From: Rubricella aquisinus
Lineage (GTDB): Bacteria; Pseudomonadota; Alphaproteobacteria; Rhodobacterales; Rhodobacteraceae
Reading direction: 5' to 3'
Length of the DNA stretch: 64,000 nt
Assembly: GCF_014199445.1 (NCBI RefSeq)
Contig: NZ_JACIJS010000001.1
Location: forward strand, 62,001-126,000
Each line of letters begins with the position of its first letter. Within the stretch, counting starts at the first letter, position 1. A program made the position numbers and the translations under genes. The notes under the pieces were generated by a model, which was not told the DNA's origin, searched no databases, and worked only from the letters and a program-made list of their open reading frames with translations. Shown here piece by piece: positions 29,993-40,522 of this stretch.

Positions 29993-31654
<1,662 letters not shown>

Positions 31655-31696
31655 TTAATGTTCGTTGATCTTGAAAGAAGGTCCGTCGGTCCGGGA

Positions 31697-31984
31697 TCAG
31701 CCCAGAATGCCGAGGATGTCGCTCTCTTTCATGATGAGGAGGTCTTCGCCGTCGATCTTGATCTCGGTGCCGGACCACTTGCCGAACAGGATCTTGTCGC
31801 CTGCTTTGACATCCATCGCGATACGATCGCCGTCTTCGTCCCGTGCGCCTGCGCCAACCGCGACAATCTCACCCTCGGAGGGCTTCTCTTTCGCGCTGTC
31901 GGGGATGATCAGGCCGCCTGCGGTTTTCTCTTCGCCTTCGAGGCGACGGACCAACACGCGATCGTGGAGGGGGGTGAAGTTCAT
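31697..31984 (-). CDS. groES: Co-chaperonin GroES (10 kDa)
   Basis: This 95-aa protein is the lid of the GroEL cage. It begins [29 protein letters not shown], with the mobile loop residues EEKTAGGLI, and ends in the conserved [11 protein letters not shown]. It is the first gene of the groESL operon, 48 bases downstream of the CIRCE element. Confidence 0.99.
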   Translation of the reverse strand: MNFTPLHDRVLVRRLEGEEKTAGGLIIPDSAKEKPSEGEIVAVGAGARDEDGDRIAMDVKAGDKILFGKWSGTEIKIDGEDLLIMKESDILGILG

Positions 31985-32031
31985 CTCTTTCTCCCTAAAT
32001 AAGGTTCAACATTCCGGCGGCGGTCGTACTA

Positions 32032-32058
32032 TTAGCACTCACTGCCGCCGAGTGCTAA
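32032..32058. promoter_or_regulatory. CIRCE heat-shock operator
   Basis: TTAGCACTC-N9-GAGTGCTAA is an exact match to the CIRCE inverted repeat bound by the HrcA repressor, here upstream of groES on the minus strand. hrcA itself is not in the window. The remaining 32059-32225 spacer shows no other recognised element. Confidence 0.97.
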
Positions 32059-32225
32059 CGGAGCGTAGGTAGAAAGACGCAGGCCGAGTGTCAAGGGGAT
32101 TGGTGGGCCGCTTTGCGGGTTTCGGCACCGTCGCGCGCCGCCCCCGACAAAGGGCCAGATGCAATTGGTTGCTCCCGCCGCGCGGCTGGGCATACTCGGG
32201 CGGCAGTCACGAAAGGGGTTTGTCC

Positions 32226-33221
32226 ATGATGCGCGTCGTAACCTTGGCCTTTTCCTTTGTGATTGGCATCAGCCTTGGCGCAGCACACGCGCAGGAGGCC
32301 TGCACCGGGACCGACCTGCGGGCGGAAATCGCACCTGAAGTGCTGGACGATCTGCTGATGCGGGTGCGGGACGAACCCTTTGGCGAGGGGATCGCCTATG
32401 AGGCGACGCGCGGCGCCGACCGGATCACGCTCTTTGGCACACTCCATTCCGCGGCCCCTGACGTGCCTGCCCTGATCGCGGAGCGGGTGGCGGGTGCCGA
32501 TCTGGTGTTTCTGGAATCGACCCTTGCCGATCAGCAGGCCTTGCGCGCGGATATGCAGGCCGATACCCGCAACCATCTGCGCCCCGATGGCCCCCCGCTC
32601 AGCAGTGAATTGACGGCGGACCGCTGGGCCATTCTGTCGGAGGCGGCGGCTGCCCTTGGAATGCCTAGCGCCGCCGTAGATCAATTCAGCCCATGGTTTG
32701 CCACGCTGTTTCTGGCCGTGCCCGCCTGTGAGATCAACGCGCAGCGGCAGGGCCGCGCCAGCCTCGACCAGCGGCTAGAGGCAATCGCACTGGAAAGCGG
32801 CATCCCGACCCGCAGCCTTGAGGACGCGCAAACTGCCCTTGATGTGTTCTCTGACCAGTCGGAGGAGGATCAGCTTGCCCTTCTGCGCCAATCCATCGAC
32901 GGGGTTGCGGACCTCAACAATTCCTTCATCACCGCCCGCAACACTTGGCAGGAAGAACGCCCGCTCCTGTTGTTCTTCCTGATGGAGCATGTCGCGGCGG
33001 AGGACGACACCGACACCGCGACCCCCGAACTGCTTGGCCAATTGGATGAGGGGCTATTGCGCGATCGCAATGCCGCGTGGCTGCCCCGCATCCTTGAGGC
33101 GACAGACAACGCGGATGAGATTGCGGTGATCGCGGGTGCCTTGCATCTGCCCCGGCAAACCGGTCTGTTGCAGCTTCTGAGCGACGCGGGGTTCACGGTG
33201 ACGCGACTCCCCCTCAATTGA
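32226..33221 (+). CDS. TraB/GumN (PrgY)-family secreted protein
   Basis: The 331-aa protein has a signal peptide (MMRVVTLAFSFVIGISLGAAHAQ) and the TraB/GumN features: an N-terminal TLFGTLHSA motif near residue 70 and a C-terminal IAVIAGALHLPRQTGLLQLLSDAGFTV, the second conserved Gly-x-x-His. The family is thought to include metalloprotease-like enzymes. Start 32226 (or the adjacent ATG 32229) follows a GAAAGGGG site. A promoter must lie in the groES-divergent spacer. Confidence 0.83.
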   Translation: MMRVVTLAFSFVIGISLGAAHAQEACTGTDLRAEIAPEVLDDLLMRVRDEPFGEGIAYEATRGADRITLFGTLHSAAPDVPALIAERVAGADLVFLESTLADQQALRADMQADTRNHLRPDGPPLSSELTADRWAILSEAAAALGMPSAAVDQFSPWFATLFLAVPACEINAQRQGRASLDQRLEAIALESGIPTRSLEDAQTALDVFSDQSEEDQLALLRQSIDGVADLNNSFITARNTWQEERPLLLFFLMEHVAAEDDTDTATPELLGQLDEGLLRDRNAAWLPRILEATDNADEIAVIAGALHLPRQTGLLQLLSDAGFTVTRLPLN

Positions 33222-33234
33222 AATAGGTATACGC

Positions 33235-34116
33235 ATGACACGCATCCTTTCCTCCCTCTCTGAGGTGGCACTCCAGTATGACGCGGTGTTCTGCGATCTG
33301 TGGGGGTGCCTGCATAATGGCGTGCGCCCCTTCCCTGAGGCCGTGGCGGCATTGGAAGCATTCCGCGACGGGGGCGGCATTGTCGTTCTGCTGACGAATT
33401 CGCCCCGGCCCAGCGATGGCGTCTATCAGCAGCTTGACGCGATGGGCGTTGATCGCGCGCTCTATCAGGCGGTGGCAAGCTCTGGCGATGCAGCCCTCGC
33501 GGCGCTTGCCGCAGGTGCCTTTGGGCGCAAGGTCTGGCATATCGGGCCGGACCGGGACGAGAGTTTCTTTCAAACGCTGGCCCGTTCTTACCCGGAGGCA
33601 AACATCACCCGCGTTCCCCGCAATGAGGCCGAAGGCATCGTTTGCACAGGGCTTTACGATGACGACACCGAAACGCCGGAGGATTACCGCGAAGAAATCC
33701 TCTTTGGCGTCAATGAAGGGCTGAAAATGCTCTGCGCGAACCCTGACATCTTCGTCGATAAGGGGGATAAGCGGATCTGGTGCGCCGGCGGCATTGCCCG
33801 CGCCTATGAGGATGCGGGCGGCGACGCGCGCTATTTCGGCAAACCCCACGCGCCCATCTATGACCTCGCCCGCCAGCGCCTGATCGAAGTGACGGGCGGC
33901 AAACGCATCGCGGATGACCGCATCCTGTGCATCGGGGATGGCATCCACACCGATATTCGCGGCGCTGTGGGGGAGGATATGGACAGCCTGTTCGTCACTG
34001 GCGGCCTCGCGCGGGAGGAAACCGGCACCACCGATCAGCCCGACCCGGACAAGCTGCGCGCCTTCATCCGTGACGCACAACTGACGCCGACCATGAGCAT
34101 CGGGGCGCTGCGCTGA
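33235..34116 (+). CDS. HAD-superfamily class IIA hydrolase
   Basis: The 293-aa protein carries HAD motif I as DLWGCLHNG (residues 18-26), where the usual second Asp is Trp, as in one known class IIA subfamily; motif II is LLTNSPRP and motif IV is CIGDGIHTDIRGA near residue 237. A C2-type cap lies between them. Substrate is unknown; NagD-like sugar phosphatases are the nearest well-known group. It starts 13 bases after the TraB-like gene. Confidence 0.87.
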   Translation: MTRILSSLSEVALQYDAVFCDLWGCLHNGVRPFPEAVAALEAFRDGGGIVVLLTNSPRPSDGVYQQLDAMGVDRALYQAVASSGDAALAALAAGAFGRKVWHIGPDRDESFFQTLARSYPEANITRVPRNEAEGIVCTGLYDDDTETPEDYREEILFGVNEGLKMLCANPDIFVDKGDKRIWCAGGIARAYEDAGGDARYFGKPHAPIYDLARQRLIEVTGGKRIADDRILCIGDGIHTDIRGAVGEDMDSLFVTGGLAREETGTTDQPDPDKLRAFIRDAQLTPTMSIGALR

Positions 34117-34488
34117 TCAGCGATGCTGATCGACGAGAATCGGATTACCATCCGGGTCGATGATGACGAAATGCGCGGGGCCTGACGTGGCCTCGTCCGC
34201 TTCCTCATGAAAGGCGACGCCCCGCTCCCTGAGGCTCTTTTGCAGATCCCGCACATCGGTGAACGGATCGACCGCCTCCGCGCTTTGGCTCCAACCGGGA
34301 TTGAAGGTGAGCGTATTGCGCTCGATAAATCCGCCGAACAGTCCAAGGATCGTGTCGCCATTGCGCAGGATCAGCCAGCCCTGCGCCTGATCCCCGCCAG
34401 ACACCGCAAATCCCAGCTTTTCGTAGAAGGCGCGCGATGCGGCGATGTCCTTCACGTTGAGGCTGAGCGAAAAGGCCCCGAGTTCCAT
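34117..34488 (-). CDS. VOC/glyoxalase-fold protein
   Basis: This 123-aa single-domain protein has the vicinal-oxygen-chelate fold pattern: [24 protein letters not shown] at the start, a central NGDTILGLF strand, and [16 protein letters not shown] at the end. I chose ATG 34488 after AGAGGAGAAG. Its stop abuts the HAD stop with no gap on the opposite strand. Function (lyase, dioxygenase or resistance) cannot be told. Confidence 0.85.
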   Translation of the reverse strand: MELGAFSLSLNVKDIAASRAFYEKLGFAVSGGDQAQGWLILRNGDTILGLFGGFIERNTLTFNPGWSQSAEAVDPFTDVRDLQKSLRERGVAFHEEADEATSGPAHFVIIDPDGNPILVDQHR

Positions 34489-34676
34489 GATCTTCTCCTC
34501 TTGGTGAGGGGGTGAGTGTCCCCCATCCCCGCCGATCCACGAAGAGAAAAGTCGATCTGATCGCGCGTCGCGCGTTATGCGCGACATTTTATCACTCTAG
34601 TGTTCATCTTTACGAAATAAACTTGCGCGATGATTTCTTTCGCGCTATACTGCAGCGCAACACGAAGGAGGTTTTC

Positions 34677-35129
34677 ATGTTTGATCAGGGCACCCAAATC
34701 CAGCGCGGCACCATCTGTGTGGAAGACCTCGAAATCGGCATGTCCCGGTCCGTGATGAAAACCATCACCCAGCGCCATATCGAATTGTTTGCGGAGCTTT
34801 CGACCGATCACAACCCGGTGCATCTTGATGAGGCTTACGCGCAGGACACGATCTTTGGCGGTGTGATTGCCCATGGGATGCTGACCGCTGGCCTGATCTC
34901 CGCCGTGATCGGGGAGCAGTTGCCCGGTCATGGCACGGTCTATTTGGGCCAGACGCTGAAATTCCTCGCCCCCGTTCGCCCCGGCGACACGGTGGAGGCG
35001 ACCGTGACAGTGCGCGAGATTGACCACAGCCGCCGCCGCGTGACGCTTGATTGCCGGGCCGAGGTGGGCGATACCACCGTGCTGAAGGGGGAGGCGCTCG
35101 TGCTGGCCCCATCCAACAAGTTCGACTGA
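34677..35129 (+). CDS. MaoC-like (R)-specific enoyl-CoA hydratase
   Basis: This 150-aa hot-dog protein has the hydratase-2 signature AELSTDHNPVHLDEAYA (residues 39-55) with the catalytic Asp/His pair, followed by FGGVIAHGMLTAGLIS. Such enzymes hydrate enoyl-CoA to (R)-3-hydroxyacyl-CoA, often for polyhydroxyalkanoate synthesis. The ATG 34677 has a strong AAGGAGG site; the frame is open upstream to 34512 without one. The upstream spacer is AT-richer (34590-34670) and probably holds the promoter. Confidence 0.88.
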   Translation: MFDQGTQIQRGTICVEDLEIGMSRSVMKTITQRHIELFAELSTDHNPVHLDEAYAQDTIFGGVIAHGMLTAGLISAVIGEQLPGHGTVYLGQTLKFLAPVRPGDTVEATVTVREIDHSRRRVTLDCRAEVGDTTVLKGEALVLAPSNKFD

Positions 35130-35165
35130 CCGGGCCGCGCCCCGGCACCCGCGCCGGGGAGGCTC

Positions 35166-36089
35166 ATGCAGGTTTTCCATGACACTCAGGTTCCGCTCGG
35201 ATCGCAGGGCGCCTCTGTTGCCATGGGCAATTTCGATGGTGTGCATCTGGGCCACCGGTCGGTGATCGACCTCGCCCGGCGTGACGGCGCTCCGCTTGGC
35301 GTGATCACGTTCGAGCCGCACCCCCGCAGCTACTTCGCCCCCCACAGCGCGCCGTTCCGGCTGATGAACAGCACGACCCGGCTGCACCGGTTGGACAAGC
35401 TTGGCGTGGATGTCGTCTATGAACTGCCCTTTGATGCGGCCCTTGCCGGGCTGTCGCCGGAGGCATTCGGGGGCCAGATCCTAAGGGATGGGCTTGGCAT
35501 CCGGCATCTCGTCGTCGGCACCGATTTCCGATTTGGCAAAGGCCGCGCCGGGGATGTGGACACGTTGCGCCAATTGGGCGGCGAGATGGGATTTGACGTG
35601 ACCGCAGCCCCCCTTCTGACCGAAGGCGACGCGCCGGTCTCCTCCACCGCGATCCGTGCGGCATTGAGCGATGGCGACCCCGCGCGCGCCGCCGCGATGC
35701 TGGGCCATTGGCACCGGATCGACGGCCCGGTGGAGCATGGCTTCAAACGCGGGCGGGAATTGGGCTTTCCGACCGCGAATATCTCCATGGAAGGGCTGCA
35801 CCTGCCCCGGTTCGGGATCTATGCCGTGCTCGTGGACGTGCTGGATGGCCCGCATCAGGGCAGCTATCACGGCTGCGCGTCCCTCGGCTCGCGCCCGACA
35901 TTCGGGGATCACGCGCCGAATCTGGAAGTGTTCCTGATGGACTTCTCCGGTGATCTTTACGGTGCGCAGATGTCTACGGCGCTGGTGGCGTTCCAGCGCC
36001 CCGAACTGAAATTCGACGGGATTGATCCCCTGATTGCGCAGATGGGCCAGGATGTCCAACAGGCCCGCAAAATCCTCACCGATCCATAG
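35166..36089 (+). CDS. ribF: Bifunctional riboflavin kinase / FAD synthetase
   Basis: RibF (307 aa) makes FMN and FAD. The N-terminal nucleotidyltransferase domain has MGNFDGVHLGHRSVID (residues 20-35) and VSSTAIRAAL near residue 159; the C-terminal kinase domain has HGFKRGRELGFPTANI near residue 193. A cofactor link to the flavin enzymes of the PGC is general. Composite repeat copy 2 begins 12 bases after the stop. Confidence 0.95.
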   Translation: MQVFHDTQVPLGSQGASVAMGNFDGVHLGHRSVIDLARRDGAPLGVITFEPHPRSYFAPHSAPFRLMNSTTRLHRLDKLGVDVVYELPFDAALAGLSPEAFGGQILRDGLGIRHLVVGTDFRFGKGRAGDVDTLRQLGGEMGFDVTAAPLLTEGDAPVSSTAIRAALSDGDPARAAAMLGHWHRIDGPVEHGFKRGRELGFPTANISMEGLHLPRFGIYAVLVDVLDGPHQGSYHGCASLGSRPTFGDHAPNLEVFLMDFSGDLYGAQMSTALVAFQRPELKFDGIDPLIAQMGQDVQQARKILTDP

Positions 36090-36100
36090 AAATCGCCACT

Positions 36101-36291
36101 GACGCGGCGATGCCTCCGGCGGGGTATATTTGAAGAAAGTGAATTGGATCTGCTGTTGCCAGAGCAGCCCCCGCGATTCGGCCGTGGGTCAAGGCCCGAG
36201 GAACGAGCGGCCTTGACGCGCGGGCGAATCGTAACCCCCACAATTGAGCGGGTGATTTGAGGAACAGACTTGTTCCTCAAATCACCTCAGC
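36101..36291. repeat. Composite structured repeat, copy 2 (families A and B)
   Basis: About 191 bases nearly identical to 25999-26191. Family A is followed by family B. The second hairpin is perfect here: GGTGATTTGAGGAACA (36251-36266) and TGTTCCTCAAATCACC pair over 16 bp around a 4-base loop. The block lies between ribF and a same-strand gene and fills part of the 371-base spacer 36090-36460. Confidence 0.88.
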
Positions 36292-36310
36292 GCATTCTAT
36301 CTTTTTCCCT

Positions 36311-36422
36311 GCGCTTCATTCCATTCCGCGCGTTCGGGCGCAAACGCTGCCCCGCAGCGTTTGTCTCTCGCCCTCACCCCAACGGGAGGAAGGAGCGGCA
36401 GCGACTGAACGACGGGCGGGAG
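36311..36422. repeat. Repeat family C, full copy
   Basis: This roughly 112-base block contains AAACGCTGCCCCGCAGCGTTT, itself a hairpin (36341-36361), then CCCTCACCCCAACGGGAGGA and GACGGGCGGGAGC. It recurs inverted at 60717-60831 and in part at 26222-26272. It fills the remainder of the spacer before 36461. Confidence 0.85.
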
Positions 36423-36460
36423 CCCTTTCCCTTCCCCCCGGATCGCGGTTACATGCCCCC

Positions 36461-36922
36461 ATGACACTGCGCCCAAAATTCTGGACCCGACCGCTCGACA
36501 CCCTTTCGCGCCTTGAATGGGAGGCGCTCTGTGATGGGTGCGGCAAATGCTGCCTCTTGAAGCTAGAGGATGAGGATACCGGGAAAGTGCATTACACCGA
36601 CGTCTCCTGCCGCCTGTTGGATTGCGACACTGCCCGGTGTGGCAACTATCCCCTGCGCAAGCAATTGGTGAAGGATTGCGTCGTCATCACCCCCGACAAT
36701 ATCGACGATATCGCCGTTTGGATGCCCGCAAGCTGCGCCTATCGGCGGCTTTGGGAGGGCAAATCCCTGCCCGATTGGCACCCGCTCTTGACCGGCACGC
36801 CCAAGAGTGTGGCGCAGGCCGGGCATTCAGTGGCAGGCCGCGTCACGCCCGAATATCAAGTCGATGAAGACGACCTTCCCAACTACATCATCGAAGACAT
36901 GGCCGCGGAGGACACATCATGA
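36461..36922 (+). CDS. YkgJ/UPF0260-family Cys-cluster protein
   Basis: The 153-aa protein has the family pattern CDGCGKCCLLKLEDED near residue 24, then SCRLLDCDTARCGNYPLR and a later Cys, a putative zinc or Fe-S chelating cluster. I chose ATG 36461 (MTLRPKFW); the frame upstream reads through family C repeat and is not coding. It overlaps the threonine aldolase start as ATGA. The family has no firmly known function. Confidence 0.85.
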   Translation: MTLRPKFWTRPLDTLSRLEWEALCDGCGKCCLLKLEDEDTGKVHYTDVSCRLLDCDTARCGNYPLRKQLVKDCVVITPDNIDDIAVWMPASCAYRRLWEGKSLPDWHPLLTGTPKSVAQAGHSVAGRVTPEYQVDEDDLPNYIIEDMAAEDTS

Positions 36923-37974
36923 TTTTCTCATCCGACAATGCAGGCCCCGCCGCACCCGAGGTCATGGCCGCCCTGATGCGCGCCAATGAGGGTTACGCCG
37001 CGCCCTATGGCAATGACCCGATCATGGACACCGTGCGCAGCCTGATCCGCGAGGCGTTCGAAGCGCCCGACGCGATGGTGCATCTCGTGGCCACGGGCAC
37101 CGCAGCCAATGTCCTGAGCCTCGCCTGCCTTTGCCCGCCATGGGCGCGTGTCTACACCCATGAGGCCGCCCATATCGAGGAGGACGAATGCGGCGCGCCC
37201 GAATTCTACACCGGCGGGGCCAAGCTACAGCTTTTGCCCGGCGACCACGGCAAAATCGCGCCGGAGACCCTGCGCGCCGCAATCGAGGGCACCGATCATG
37301 GCTTTGTGCACACCGTGCAGCGCGGGGCCGTGTCGATCACCAACCTGACGGAAAGCGGGGCCGCCTATACCCCCGATGAGGTCGCAGCCCTCAGCAGCAT
37401 CGCCAAGGAATTCGATCTGCCCTTCCACATGGATGGCGCGCGCTTTTCCAACGCGCTGGTCGGCACCAATGCCACGCCCGCGGATATGACATGGAAAGCG
37501 GGCGTTGACGCGCTTTCCTTTGGCGGCACGAAGAACGGATTGCTCGGCGTTGAGGCGGTCATCTTTTTCGATCCGGCGAAGGCGTGGGAATTTGAGTTGC
37601 GCCGGAAACGCGGGGCGCATCTGTTCTCCAAACACCGCTATCTGAGCGCGCAGATGGAAGCCTATATGACCGATGATCTATGGCTGTCACTGGCGCGGCG
37701 CGCGAATGCCGCCGCCCGCAAACTGTCAGACGGCATCCTCGCACTTGAGGGCGCATCCATGTTGCACCCGGTGGACGGGAACGAGATTTTCGCGGCCTTC
37801 CCGCGCGGCGCGCATCGCGCGGCGATGGCGGCAGGGGCGCAATACTACCTTTGGCCGTTCAACCAATCGCTCGACGGCCCCGATCATGAGCCCCTGTCCT
37901 GTCGGCTGGTCTGCAACTGGGCCACGACCGATGAGATGGTCGAGGAATTCCTGAGCGTCATTTCCAACGCCTAA
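36919..37974 (+). CDS. Low-specificity L-threonine aldolase-like PLP enzyme
   Basis: This 351-aa fold-type I PLP enzyme matches the beta-eliminating lyase/threonine aldolase family that cleaves threonine to glycine and acetaldehyde. Visible sites include SSDNAGPAAPEVM at the start, ATGTAANVLSL near residue 60, LPFHMDGARFSNA (PLP-pyridine Asp) and the Schiff-base Lys in SFGGTKNGLLG near residue 200. Glycine could feed 5-aminolevulinate synthesis in a phototroph, but that is inference. Confidence 0.88.
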   Translation: MIFSSDNAGPAAPEVMAALMRANEGYAAPYGNDPIMDTVRSLIREAFEAPDAMVHLVATGTAANVLSLACLCPPWARVYTHEAAHIEEDECGAPEFYTGGAKLQLLPGDHGKIAPETLRAAIEGTDHGFVHTVQRGAVSITNLTESGAAYTPDEVAALSSIAKEFDLPFHMDGARFSNALVGTNATPADMTWKAGVDALSFGGTKNGLLGVEAVIFFDPAKAWEFELRRKRGAHLFSKHRYLSAQMEAYMTDDLWLSLARRANAAARKLSDGILALEGASMLHPVDGNEIFAAFPRGAHRAAMAAGAQYYLWPFNQSLDGPDHEPLSCRLVCNWATTDEMVEEFLSVISNA

Positions 37975-38762
37975 ATGCGGCTCAGAACGGGTGTAAGGAG
38001 TTGCGCCACCGCCCCCGGATGGGTGATCGGCACCATGTGACCAGCCCCCGGTATCCGGTGAAAAGCAGCCCCCGTTGCCCCCGCAATCAGGTCGCAAATG
38101 GCGATGGCCCCGGCCCGCGTTTCGGCCCCTGCAAACAGGGTGATCGGCAGGGGCAGACCCGCAATATCGGAGAGCGTGATCTGCCCCGACGGATGGCCCA
38201 TCACCTCTGGCCCGGCCTCGCGAATAAGGTGCATCCGGTCGGCGGCATAGCGGCGCTGGCGTTCCGGCGTGTCCTCCCAACGCGCACCATTGCCCCACAA
38301 CGCGGAAAAGGCACGGCCCGCGCCATCGGTATCTCCGGCCTCCAGACAGGTCGCCCAAACGCCCGCCGCTGCCTCCTCCTCTGCATAAAGGGGATCGCCC
38401 GCGTCGGCCAAAAGGTGGAACATCATCGGCTCGATCAGCGTGAGGGAGGCGACTGCATCCGGCCGCTCTAGCGCCGCGCGCAACACCACCCGCCCGCCGA
38501 AACTGTGGCCGATCAAATGCGCTGGCCCCTCCCCCAACTGATCAAGCACCGCATCGGCGGCCTGCCGCTCAATCGTGCGGGCAGGATCGCGCCCAGTGGC
38601 CCCATGCCCCGGCAGATCAAGCGCCTCCGCGCGCATCGCGGGCAGCGCCGACAAGAGCGGCTTCCACGCACCTGAATGGGCGAGCGAGCAATGGGACAGG
38701 ATCACGCGCGGTCCGTCCTGCCCCACGCGCGTCAGCCCGGTTTCAACGCCGCCGAGGATCAT
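37971..38762 (-). CDS. Alpha/beta-fold hydrolase
   Basis: The 263-aa hydrolase has the nucleophile elbow GHSFGG (near residue 93), an oxyanion-hole region SHCSLAHSG, and the catalytic His in [16 protein letters not shown] near the C-terminus. Its stop overlaps that of the threonine aldolase on the other strand (CTAA), and its start overlaps the stop of the DsbA-like gene. Substrate unknown. Confidence 0.87.
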   Translation of the reverse strand: MILGGVETGLTRVGQDGPRVILSHCSLAHSGAWKPLLSALPAMRAEALDLPGHGATGRDPARTIERQAADAVLDQLGEGPAHLIGHSFGGRVVLRAALERPDAVASLTLIEPMMFHLLADAGDPLYAEEEAAAGVWATCLEAGDTDGAGRAFSALWGNGARWEDTPERQRRYAADRMHLIREAGPEVMGHPSGQITLSDIAGLPLPITLFAGAETRAGAIAICDLIAGATGAAFHRIPGAGHMVPITHPGAVAQLLTPVLSRI

Positions 38763-39352
38763 TGCTCCGCCAGATGCGCATCCAGATAGGCAAGCCGGTC
38801 CTGACCAAAGAACACTTCGTCCCCGACGACATAACTCGGCGCGCCAAACACGCCCGCCTCGATTGCCTCTTTCGTGTTCCGCTCATAGGTGTCGGTGCTG
38901 GAGAACAGCGCGGAGGCCGCGATGTCCGGGTCAAACCCGGCCTCGCTGAGGCAATCGCGGATCACGTCCTCCTCCGCGATGTTGCGCTCATCCGCCCAGA
39001 CGGAGCGCAACAATGCGAAGGTAAGCTTGCCCACATCCCCGCCGCCTGCGTTTTGCGCCGCGATGATCGCGGCGGATGCTGGCACCGGGTTGGTCGGCCA
39101 ATGGGCCGGGTGCAGGTTGATCGGCATTTTGCGCATCTTCGCGATCCGCGCGAGTTCCTGAAGCCGATACTTCTGCCGGGACGGGTGCCGCTGCGGCAGG
39201 GGCGTGCCGCCTGTCTCCGCGAACACGTCCATCAGGATGAACGGCTTATAGGTCACGGTCGCCCCATGGCGCGCGGCGATCTCCTCCATCTCCATCCCGC
39301 TGAGATAGGTGAAGGGGGAGAGCAGAAAGAGGTAGTAATCAATATGCGCCAT
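38759..39352 (-). CDS. DsbA-family 2-hydroxychromene-2-carboxylate isomerase-like protein
   Basis: This 197-aa kappa-GST/DsbA-fold protein begins [19 protein letters not shown], where Ser-Pro-Phe replaces a CxxC redox motif, as in HCCA isomerases. [21 protein letters not shown] near residue 167 is the conserved cis-Pro region. In aromatic degradation this family isomerises hydroxychromene carboxylates using glutathione; no other such genes are nearby. It is coupled with the hydrolase gene by ATGA. Confidence 0.85.
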   Translation of the reverse strand: MAHIDYYLFLLSPFTYLSGMEMEEIAARHGATVTYKPFILMDVFAETGGTPLPQRHPSRQKYRLQELARIAKMRKMPINLHPAHWPTNPVPASAAIIAAQNAGGGDVGKLTFALLRSVWADERNIAEEDVIRDCLSEAGFDPDIAASALFSSTDTYERNTKEAIEAGVFGAPSYVVGDEVFFGQDRLAYLDAHLAEQ

Positions 39353-39469
39353 GACGTGTCCTTTCCGAATTTTTGGGTTGAGGCATCATGGCCCGATCCA
39401 AAGGCTTTGCAAGGGGGGGTGTGGGTGCTAAACGCTGCGGCAACCGATCCCTGCGCAAGGCCCATTCCC

Positions 39470-40486
39470 ATGAAAGCTGACCTGAACCTCAAGCTGATTT
39501 CCGGCAACGCCAATCCAAAACTCGCCGGAAACATCGCCAAACGGATGTCTGTCTATCGGGGAAGCCCGGTCAATCTGGTCGATGCGCGGGTAGAGCGTTT
39601 CAATGACAAGGAAATCTTTGTCGAAGTGTATGACAATGTCCGCGATGAGGACATGTTCATCATCCAATCCACGTCCAATCCCGCCAATGACAACCTGATG
39701 GAACTGCTGATCATGGCGGATGCGTTGCGCCGGTCGTCCGCGCAGCGGATCACGGCGGTGATTCCCTATTTCGGCTATGCGCGGCAGGATCGTCGGACAT
39801 CGGCGCGCACGCCCATCTCCGCCAAGCTGGTGGCGAACCTGATCACGGAGGCCGGGATTGACCGGGTTCTGACACTCGATCTGCACGCAGGGCAGATCCA
39901 AGGCTTTTTCGATATTCCGGTGGATAACCTCTATGCCTCCCCGGTGTTCGCGCTCGACATCATGCACAATTTCAAATCGCTTGAGGAAGTCACGGTTGTG
40001 TCCCCCGATGTGGGCGGCGTGGCGCGCGCGCGCGAATTGGCCAAGCGGATCAACGCAGGCCTCGCCATCGTGGACAAGCGCCGCTCCAAACCCGGCGTGG
40101 TCGAGGAAATGACCGTGATCGGTGAGGTCAAGGACCGCGTCTGCATCATCGTAGACGATATTTGCGACACGGCAGGCACCCTGTGCAAAGCCGCCGCCCT
40201 GTTGAAAGAGCAAGGGGCCAAGGAGGTGCACGCCTATATCTCCCACGGCGTGCTCAGCGGCCCGGCGGTGGAGCGGATCACGACCTCGGTCCTGAAATCC
40301 CTCGTCGTCACCGATTCCATCGAGCAGCCCGCCCCGGTGGTGAAGGCCAAAAACATCCGCATCGTGCCCGTCGCACCGATGCTGGCACAGGCAATCCTGA
40401 ACATCTCGAACGGCACATCGGTTTCGTCCCTGTTCGGGGAAAAGACCCTGAGCCCGATTTATGAGGCGTTCTATCCGGGCGTGTAA
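39470..40486 (+). CDS. prs: Ribose-phosphate pyrophosphokinase
   Basis: This 338-aa enzyme makes PRPP for nucleotides, His and Trp. It has the N-terminal SGNANPKLA, the ARQDRR flexible-loop region, the metal-binding [12 protein letters not shown] and the PRPP motif [17 protein letters not shown] chose ATG 39470; the very long upstream frame is the complement of the DsbA-like gene. Confidence 0.97.
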   Translation: MKADLNLKLISGNANPKLAGNIAKRMSVYRGSPVNLVDARVERFNDKEIFVEVYDNVRDEDMFIIQSTSNPANDNLMELLIMADALRRSSAQRITAVIPYFGYARQDRRTSARTPISAKLVANLITEAGIDRVLTLDLHAGQIQGFFDIPVDNLYASPVFALDIMHNFKSLEEVTVVSPDVGGVARARELAKRINAGLAIVDKRRSKPGVVEEMTVIGEVKDRVCIIVDDICDTAGTLCKAAALLKEQGAKEVHAYISHGVLSGPAVERITTSVLKSLVVTDSIEQPAPVVKAKNIRIVPVAPMLAQAILNISNGTSVSSLFGEKTLSPIYEAFYPGV

Positions 40487-40522
40487 TCTCGCACCCCCGG
40501 CGCGCGCCATCTGGGCCAAGAC

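Noticed and set aside
36257-36460. N-terminal extension of the YkgJ-type protein through repeat family C
   Set aside because: The same peptide-like frame occurs at other family C copies and is not part of the protein family, so the ATG at 36461 was chosen.
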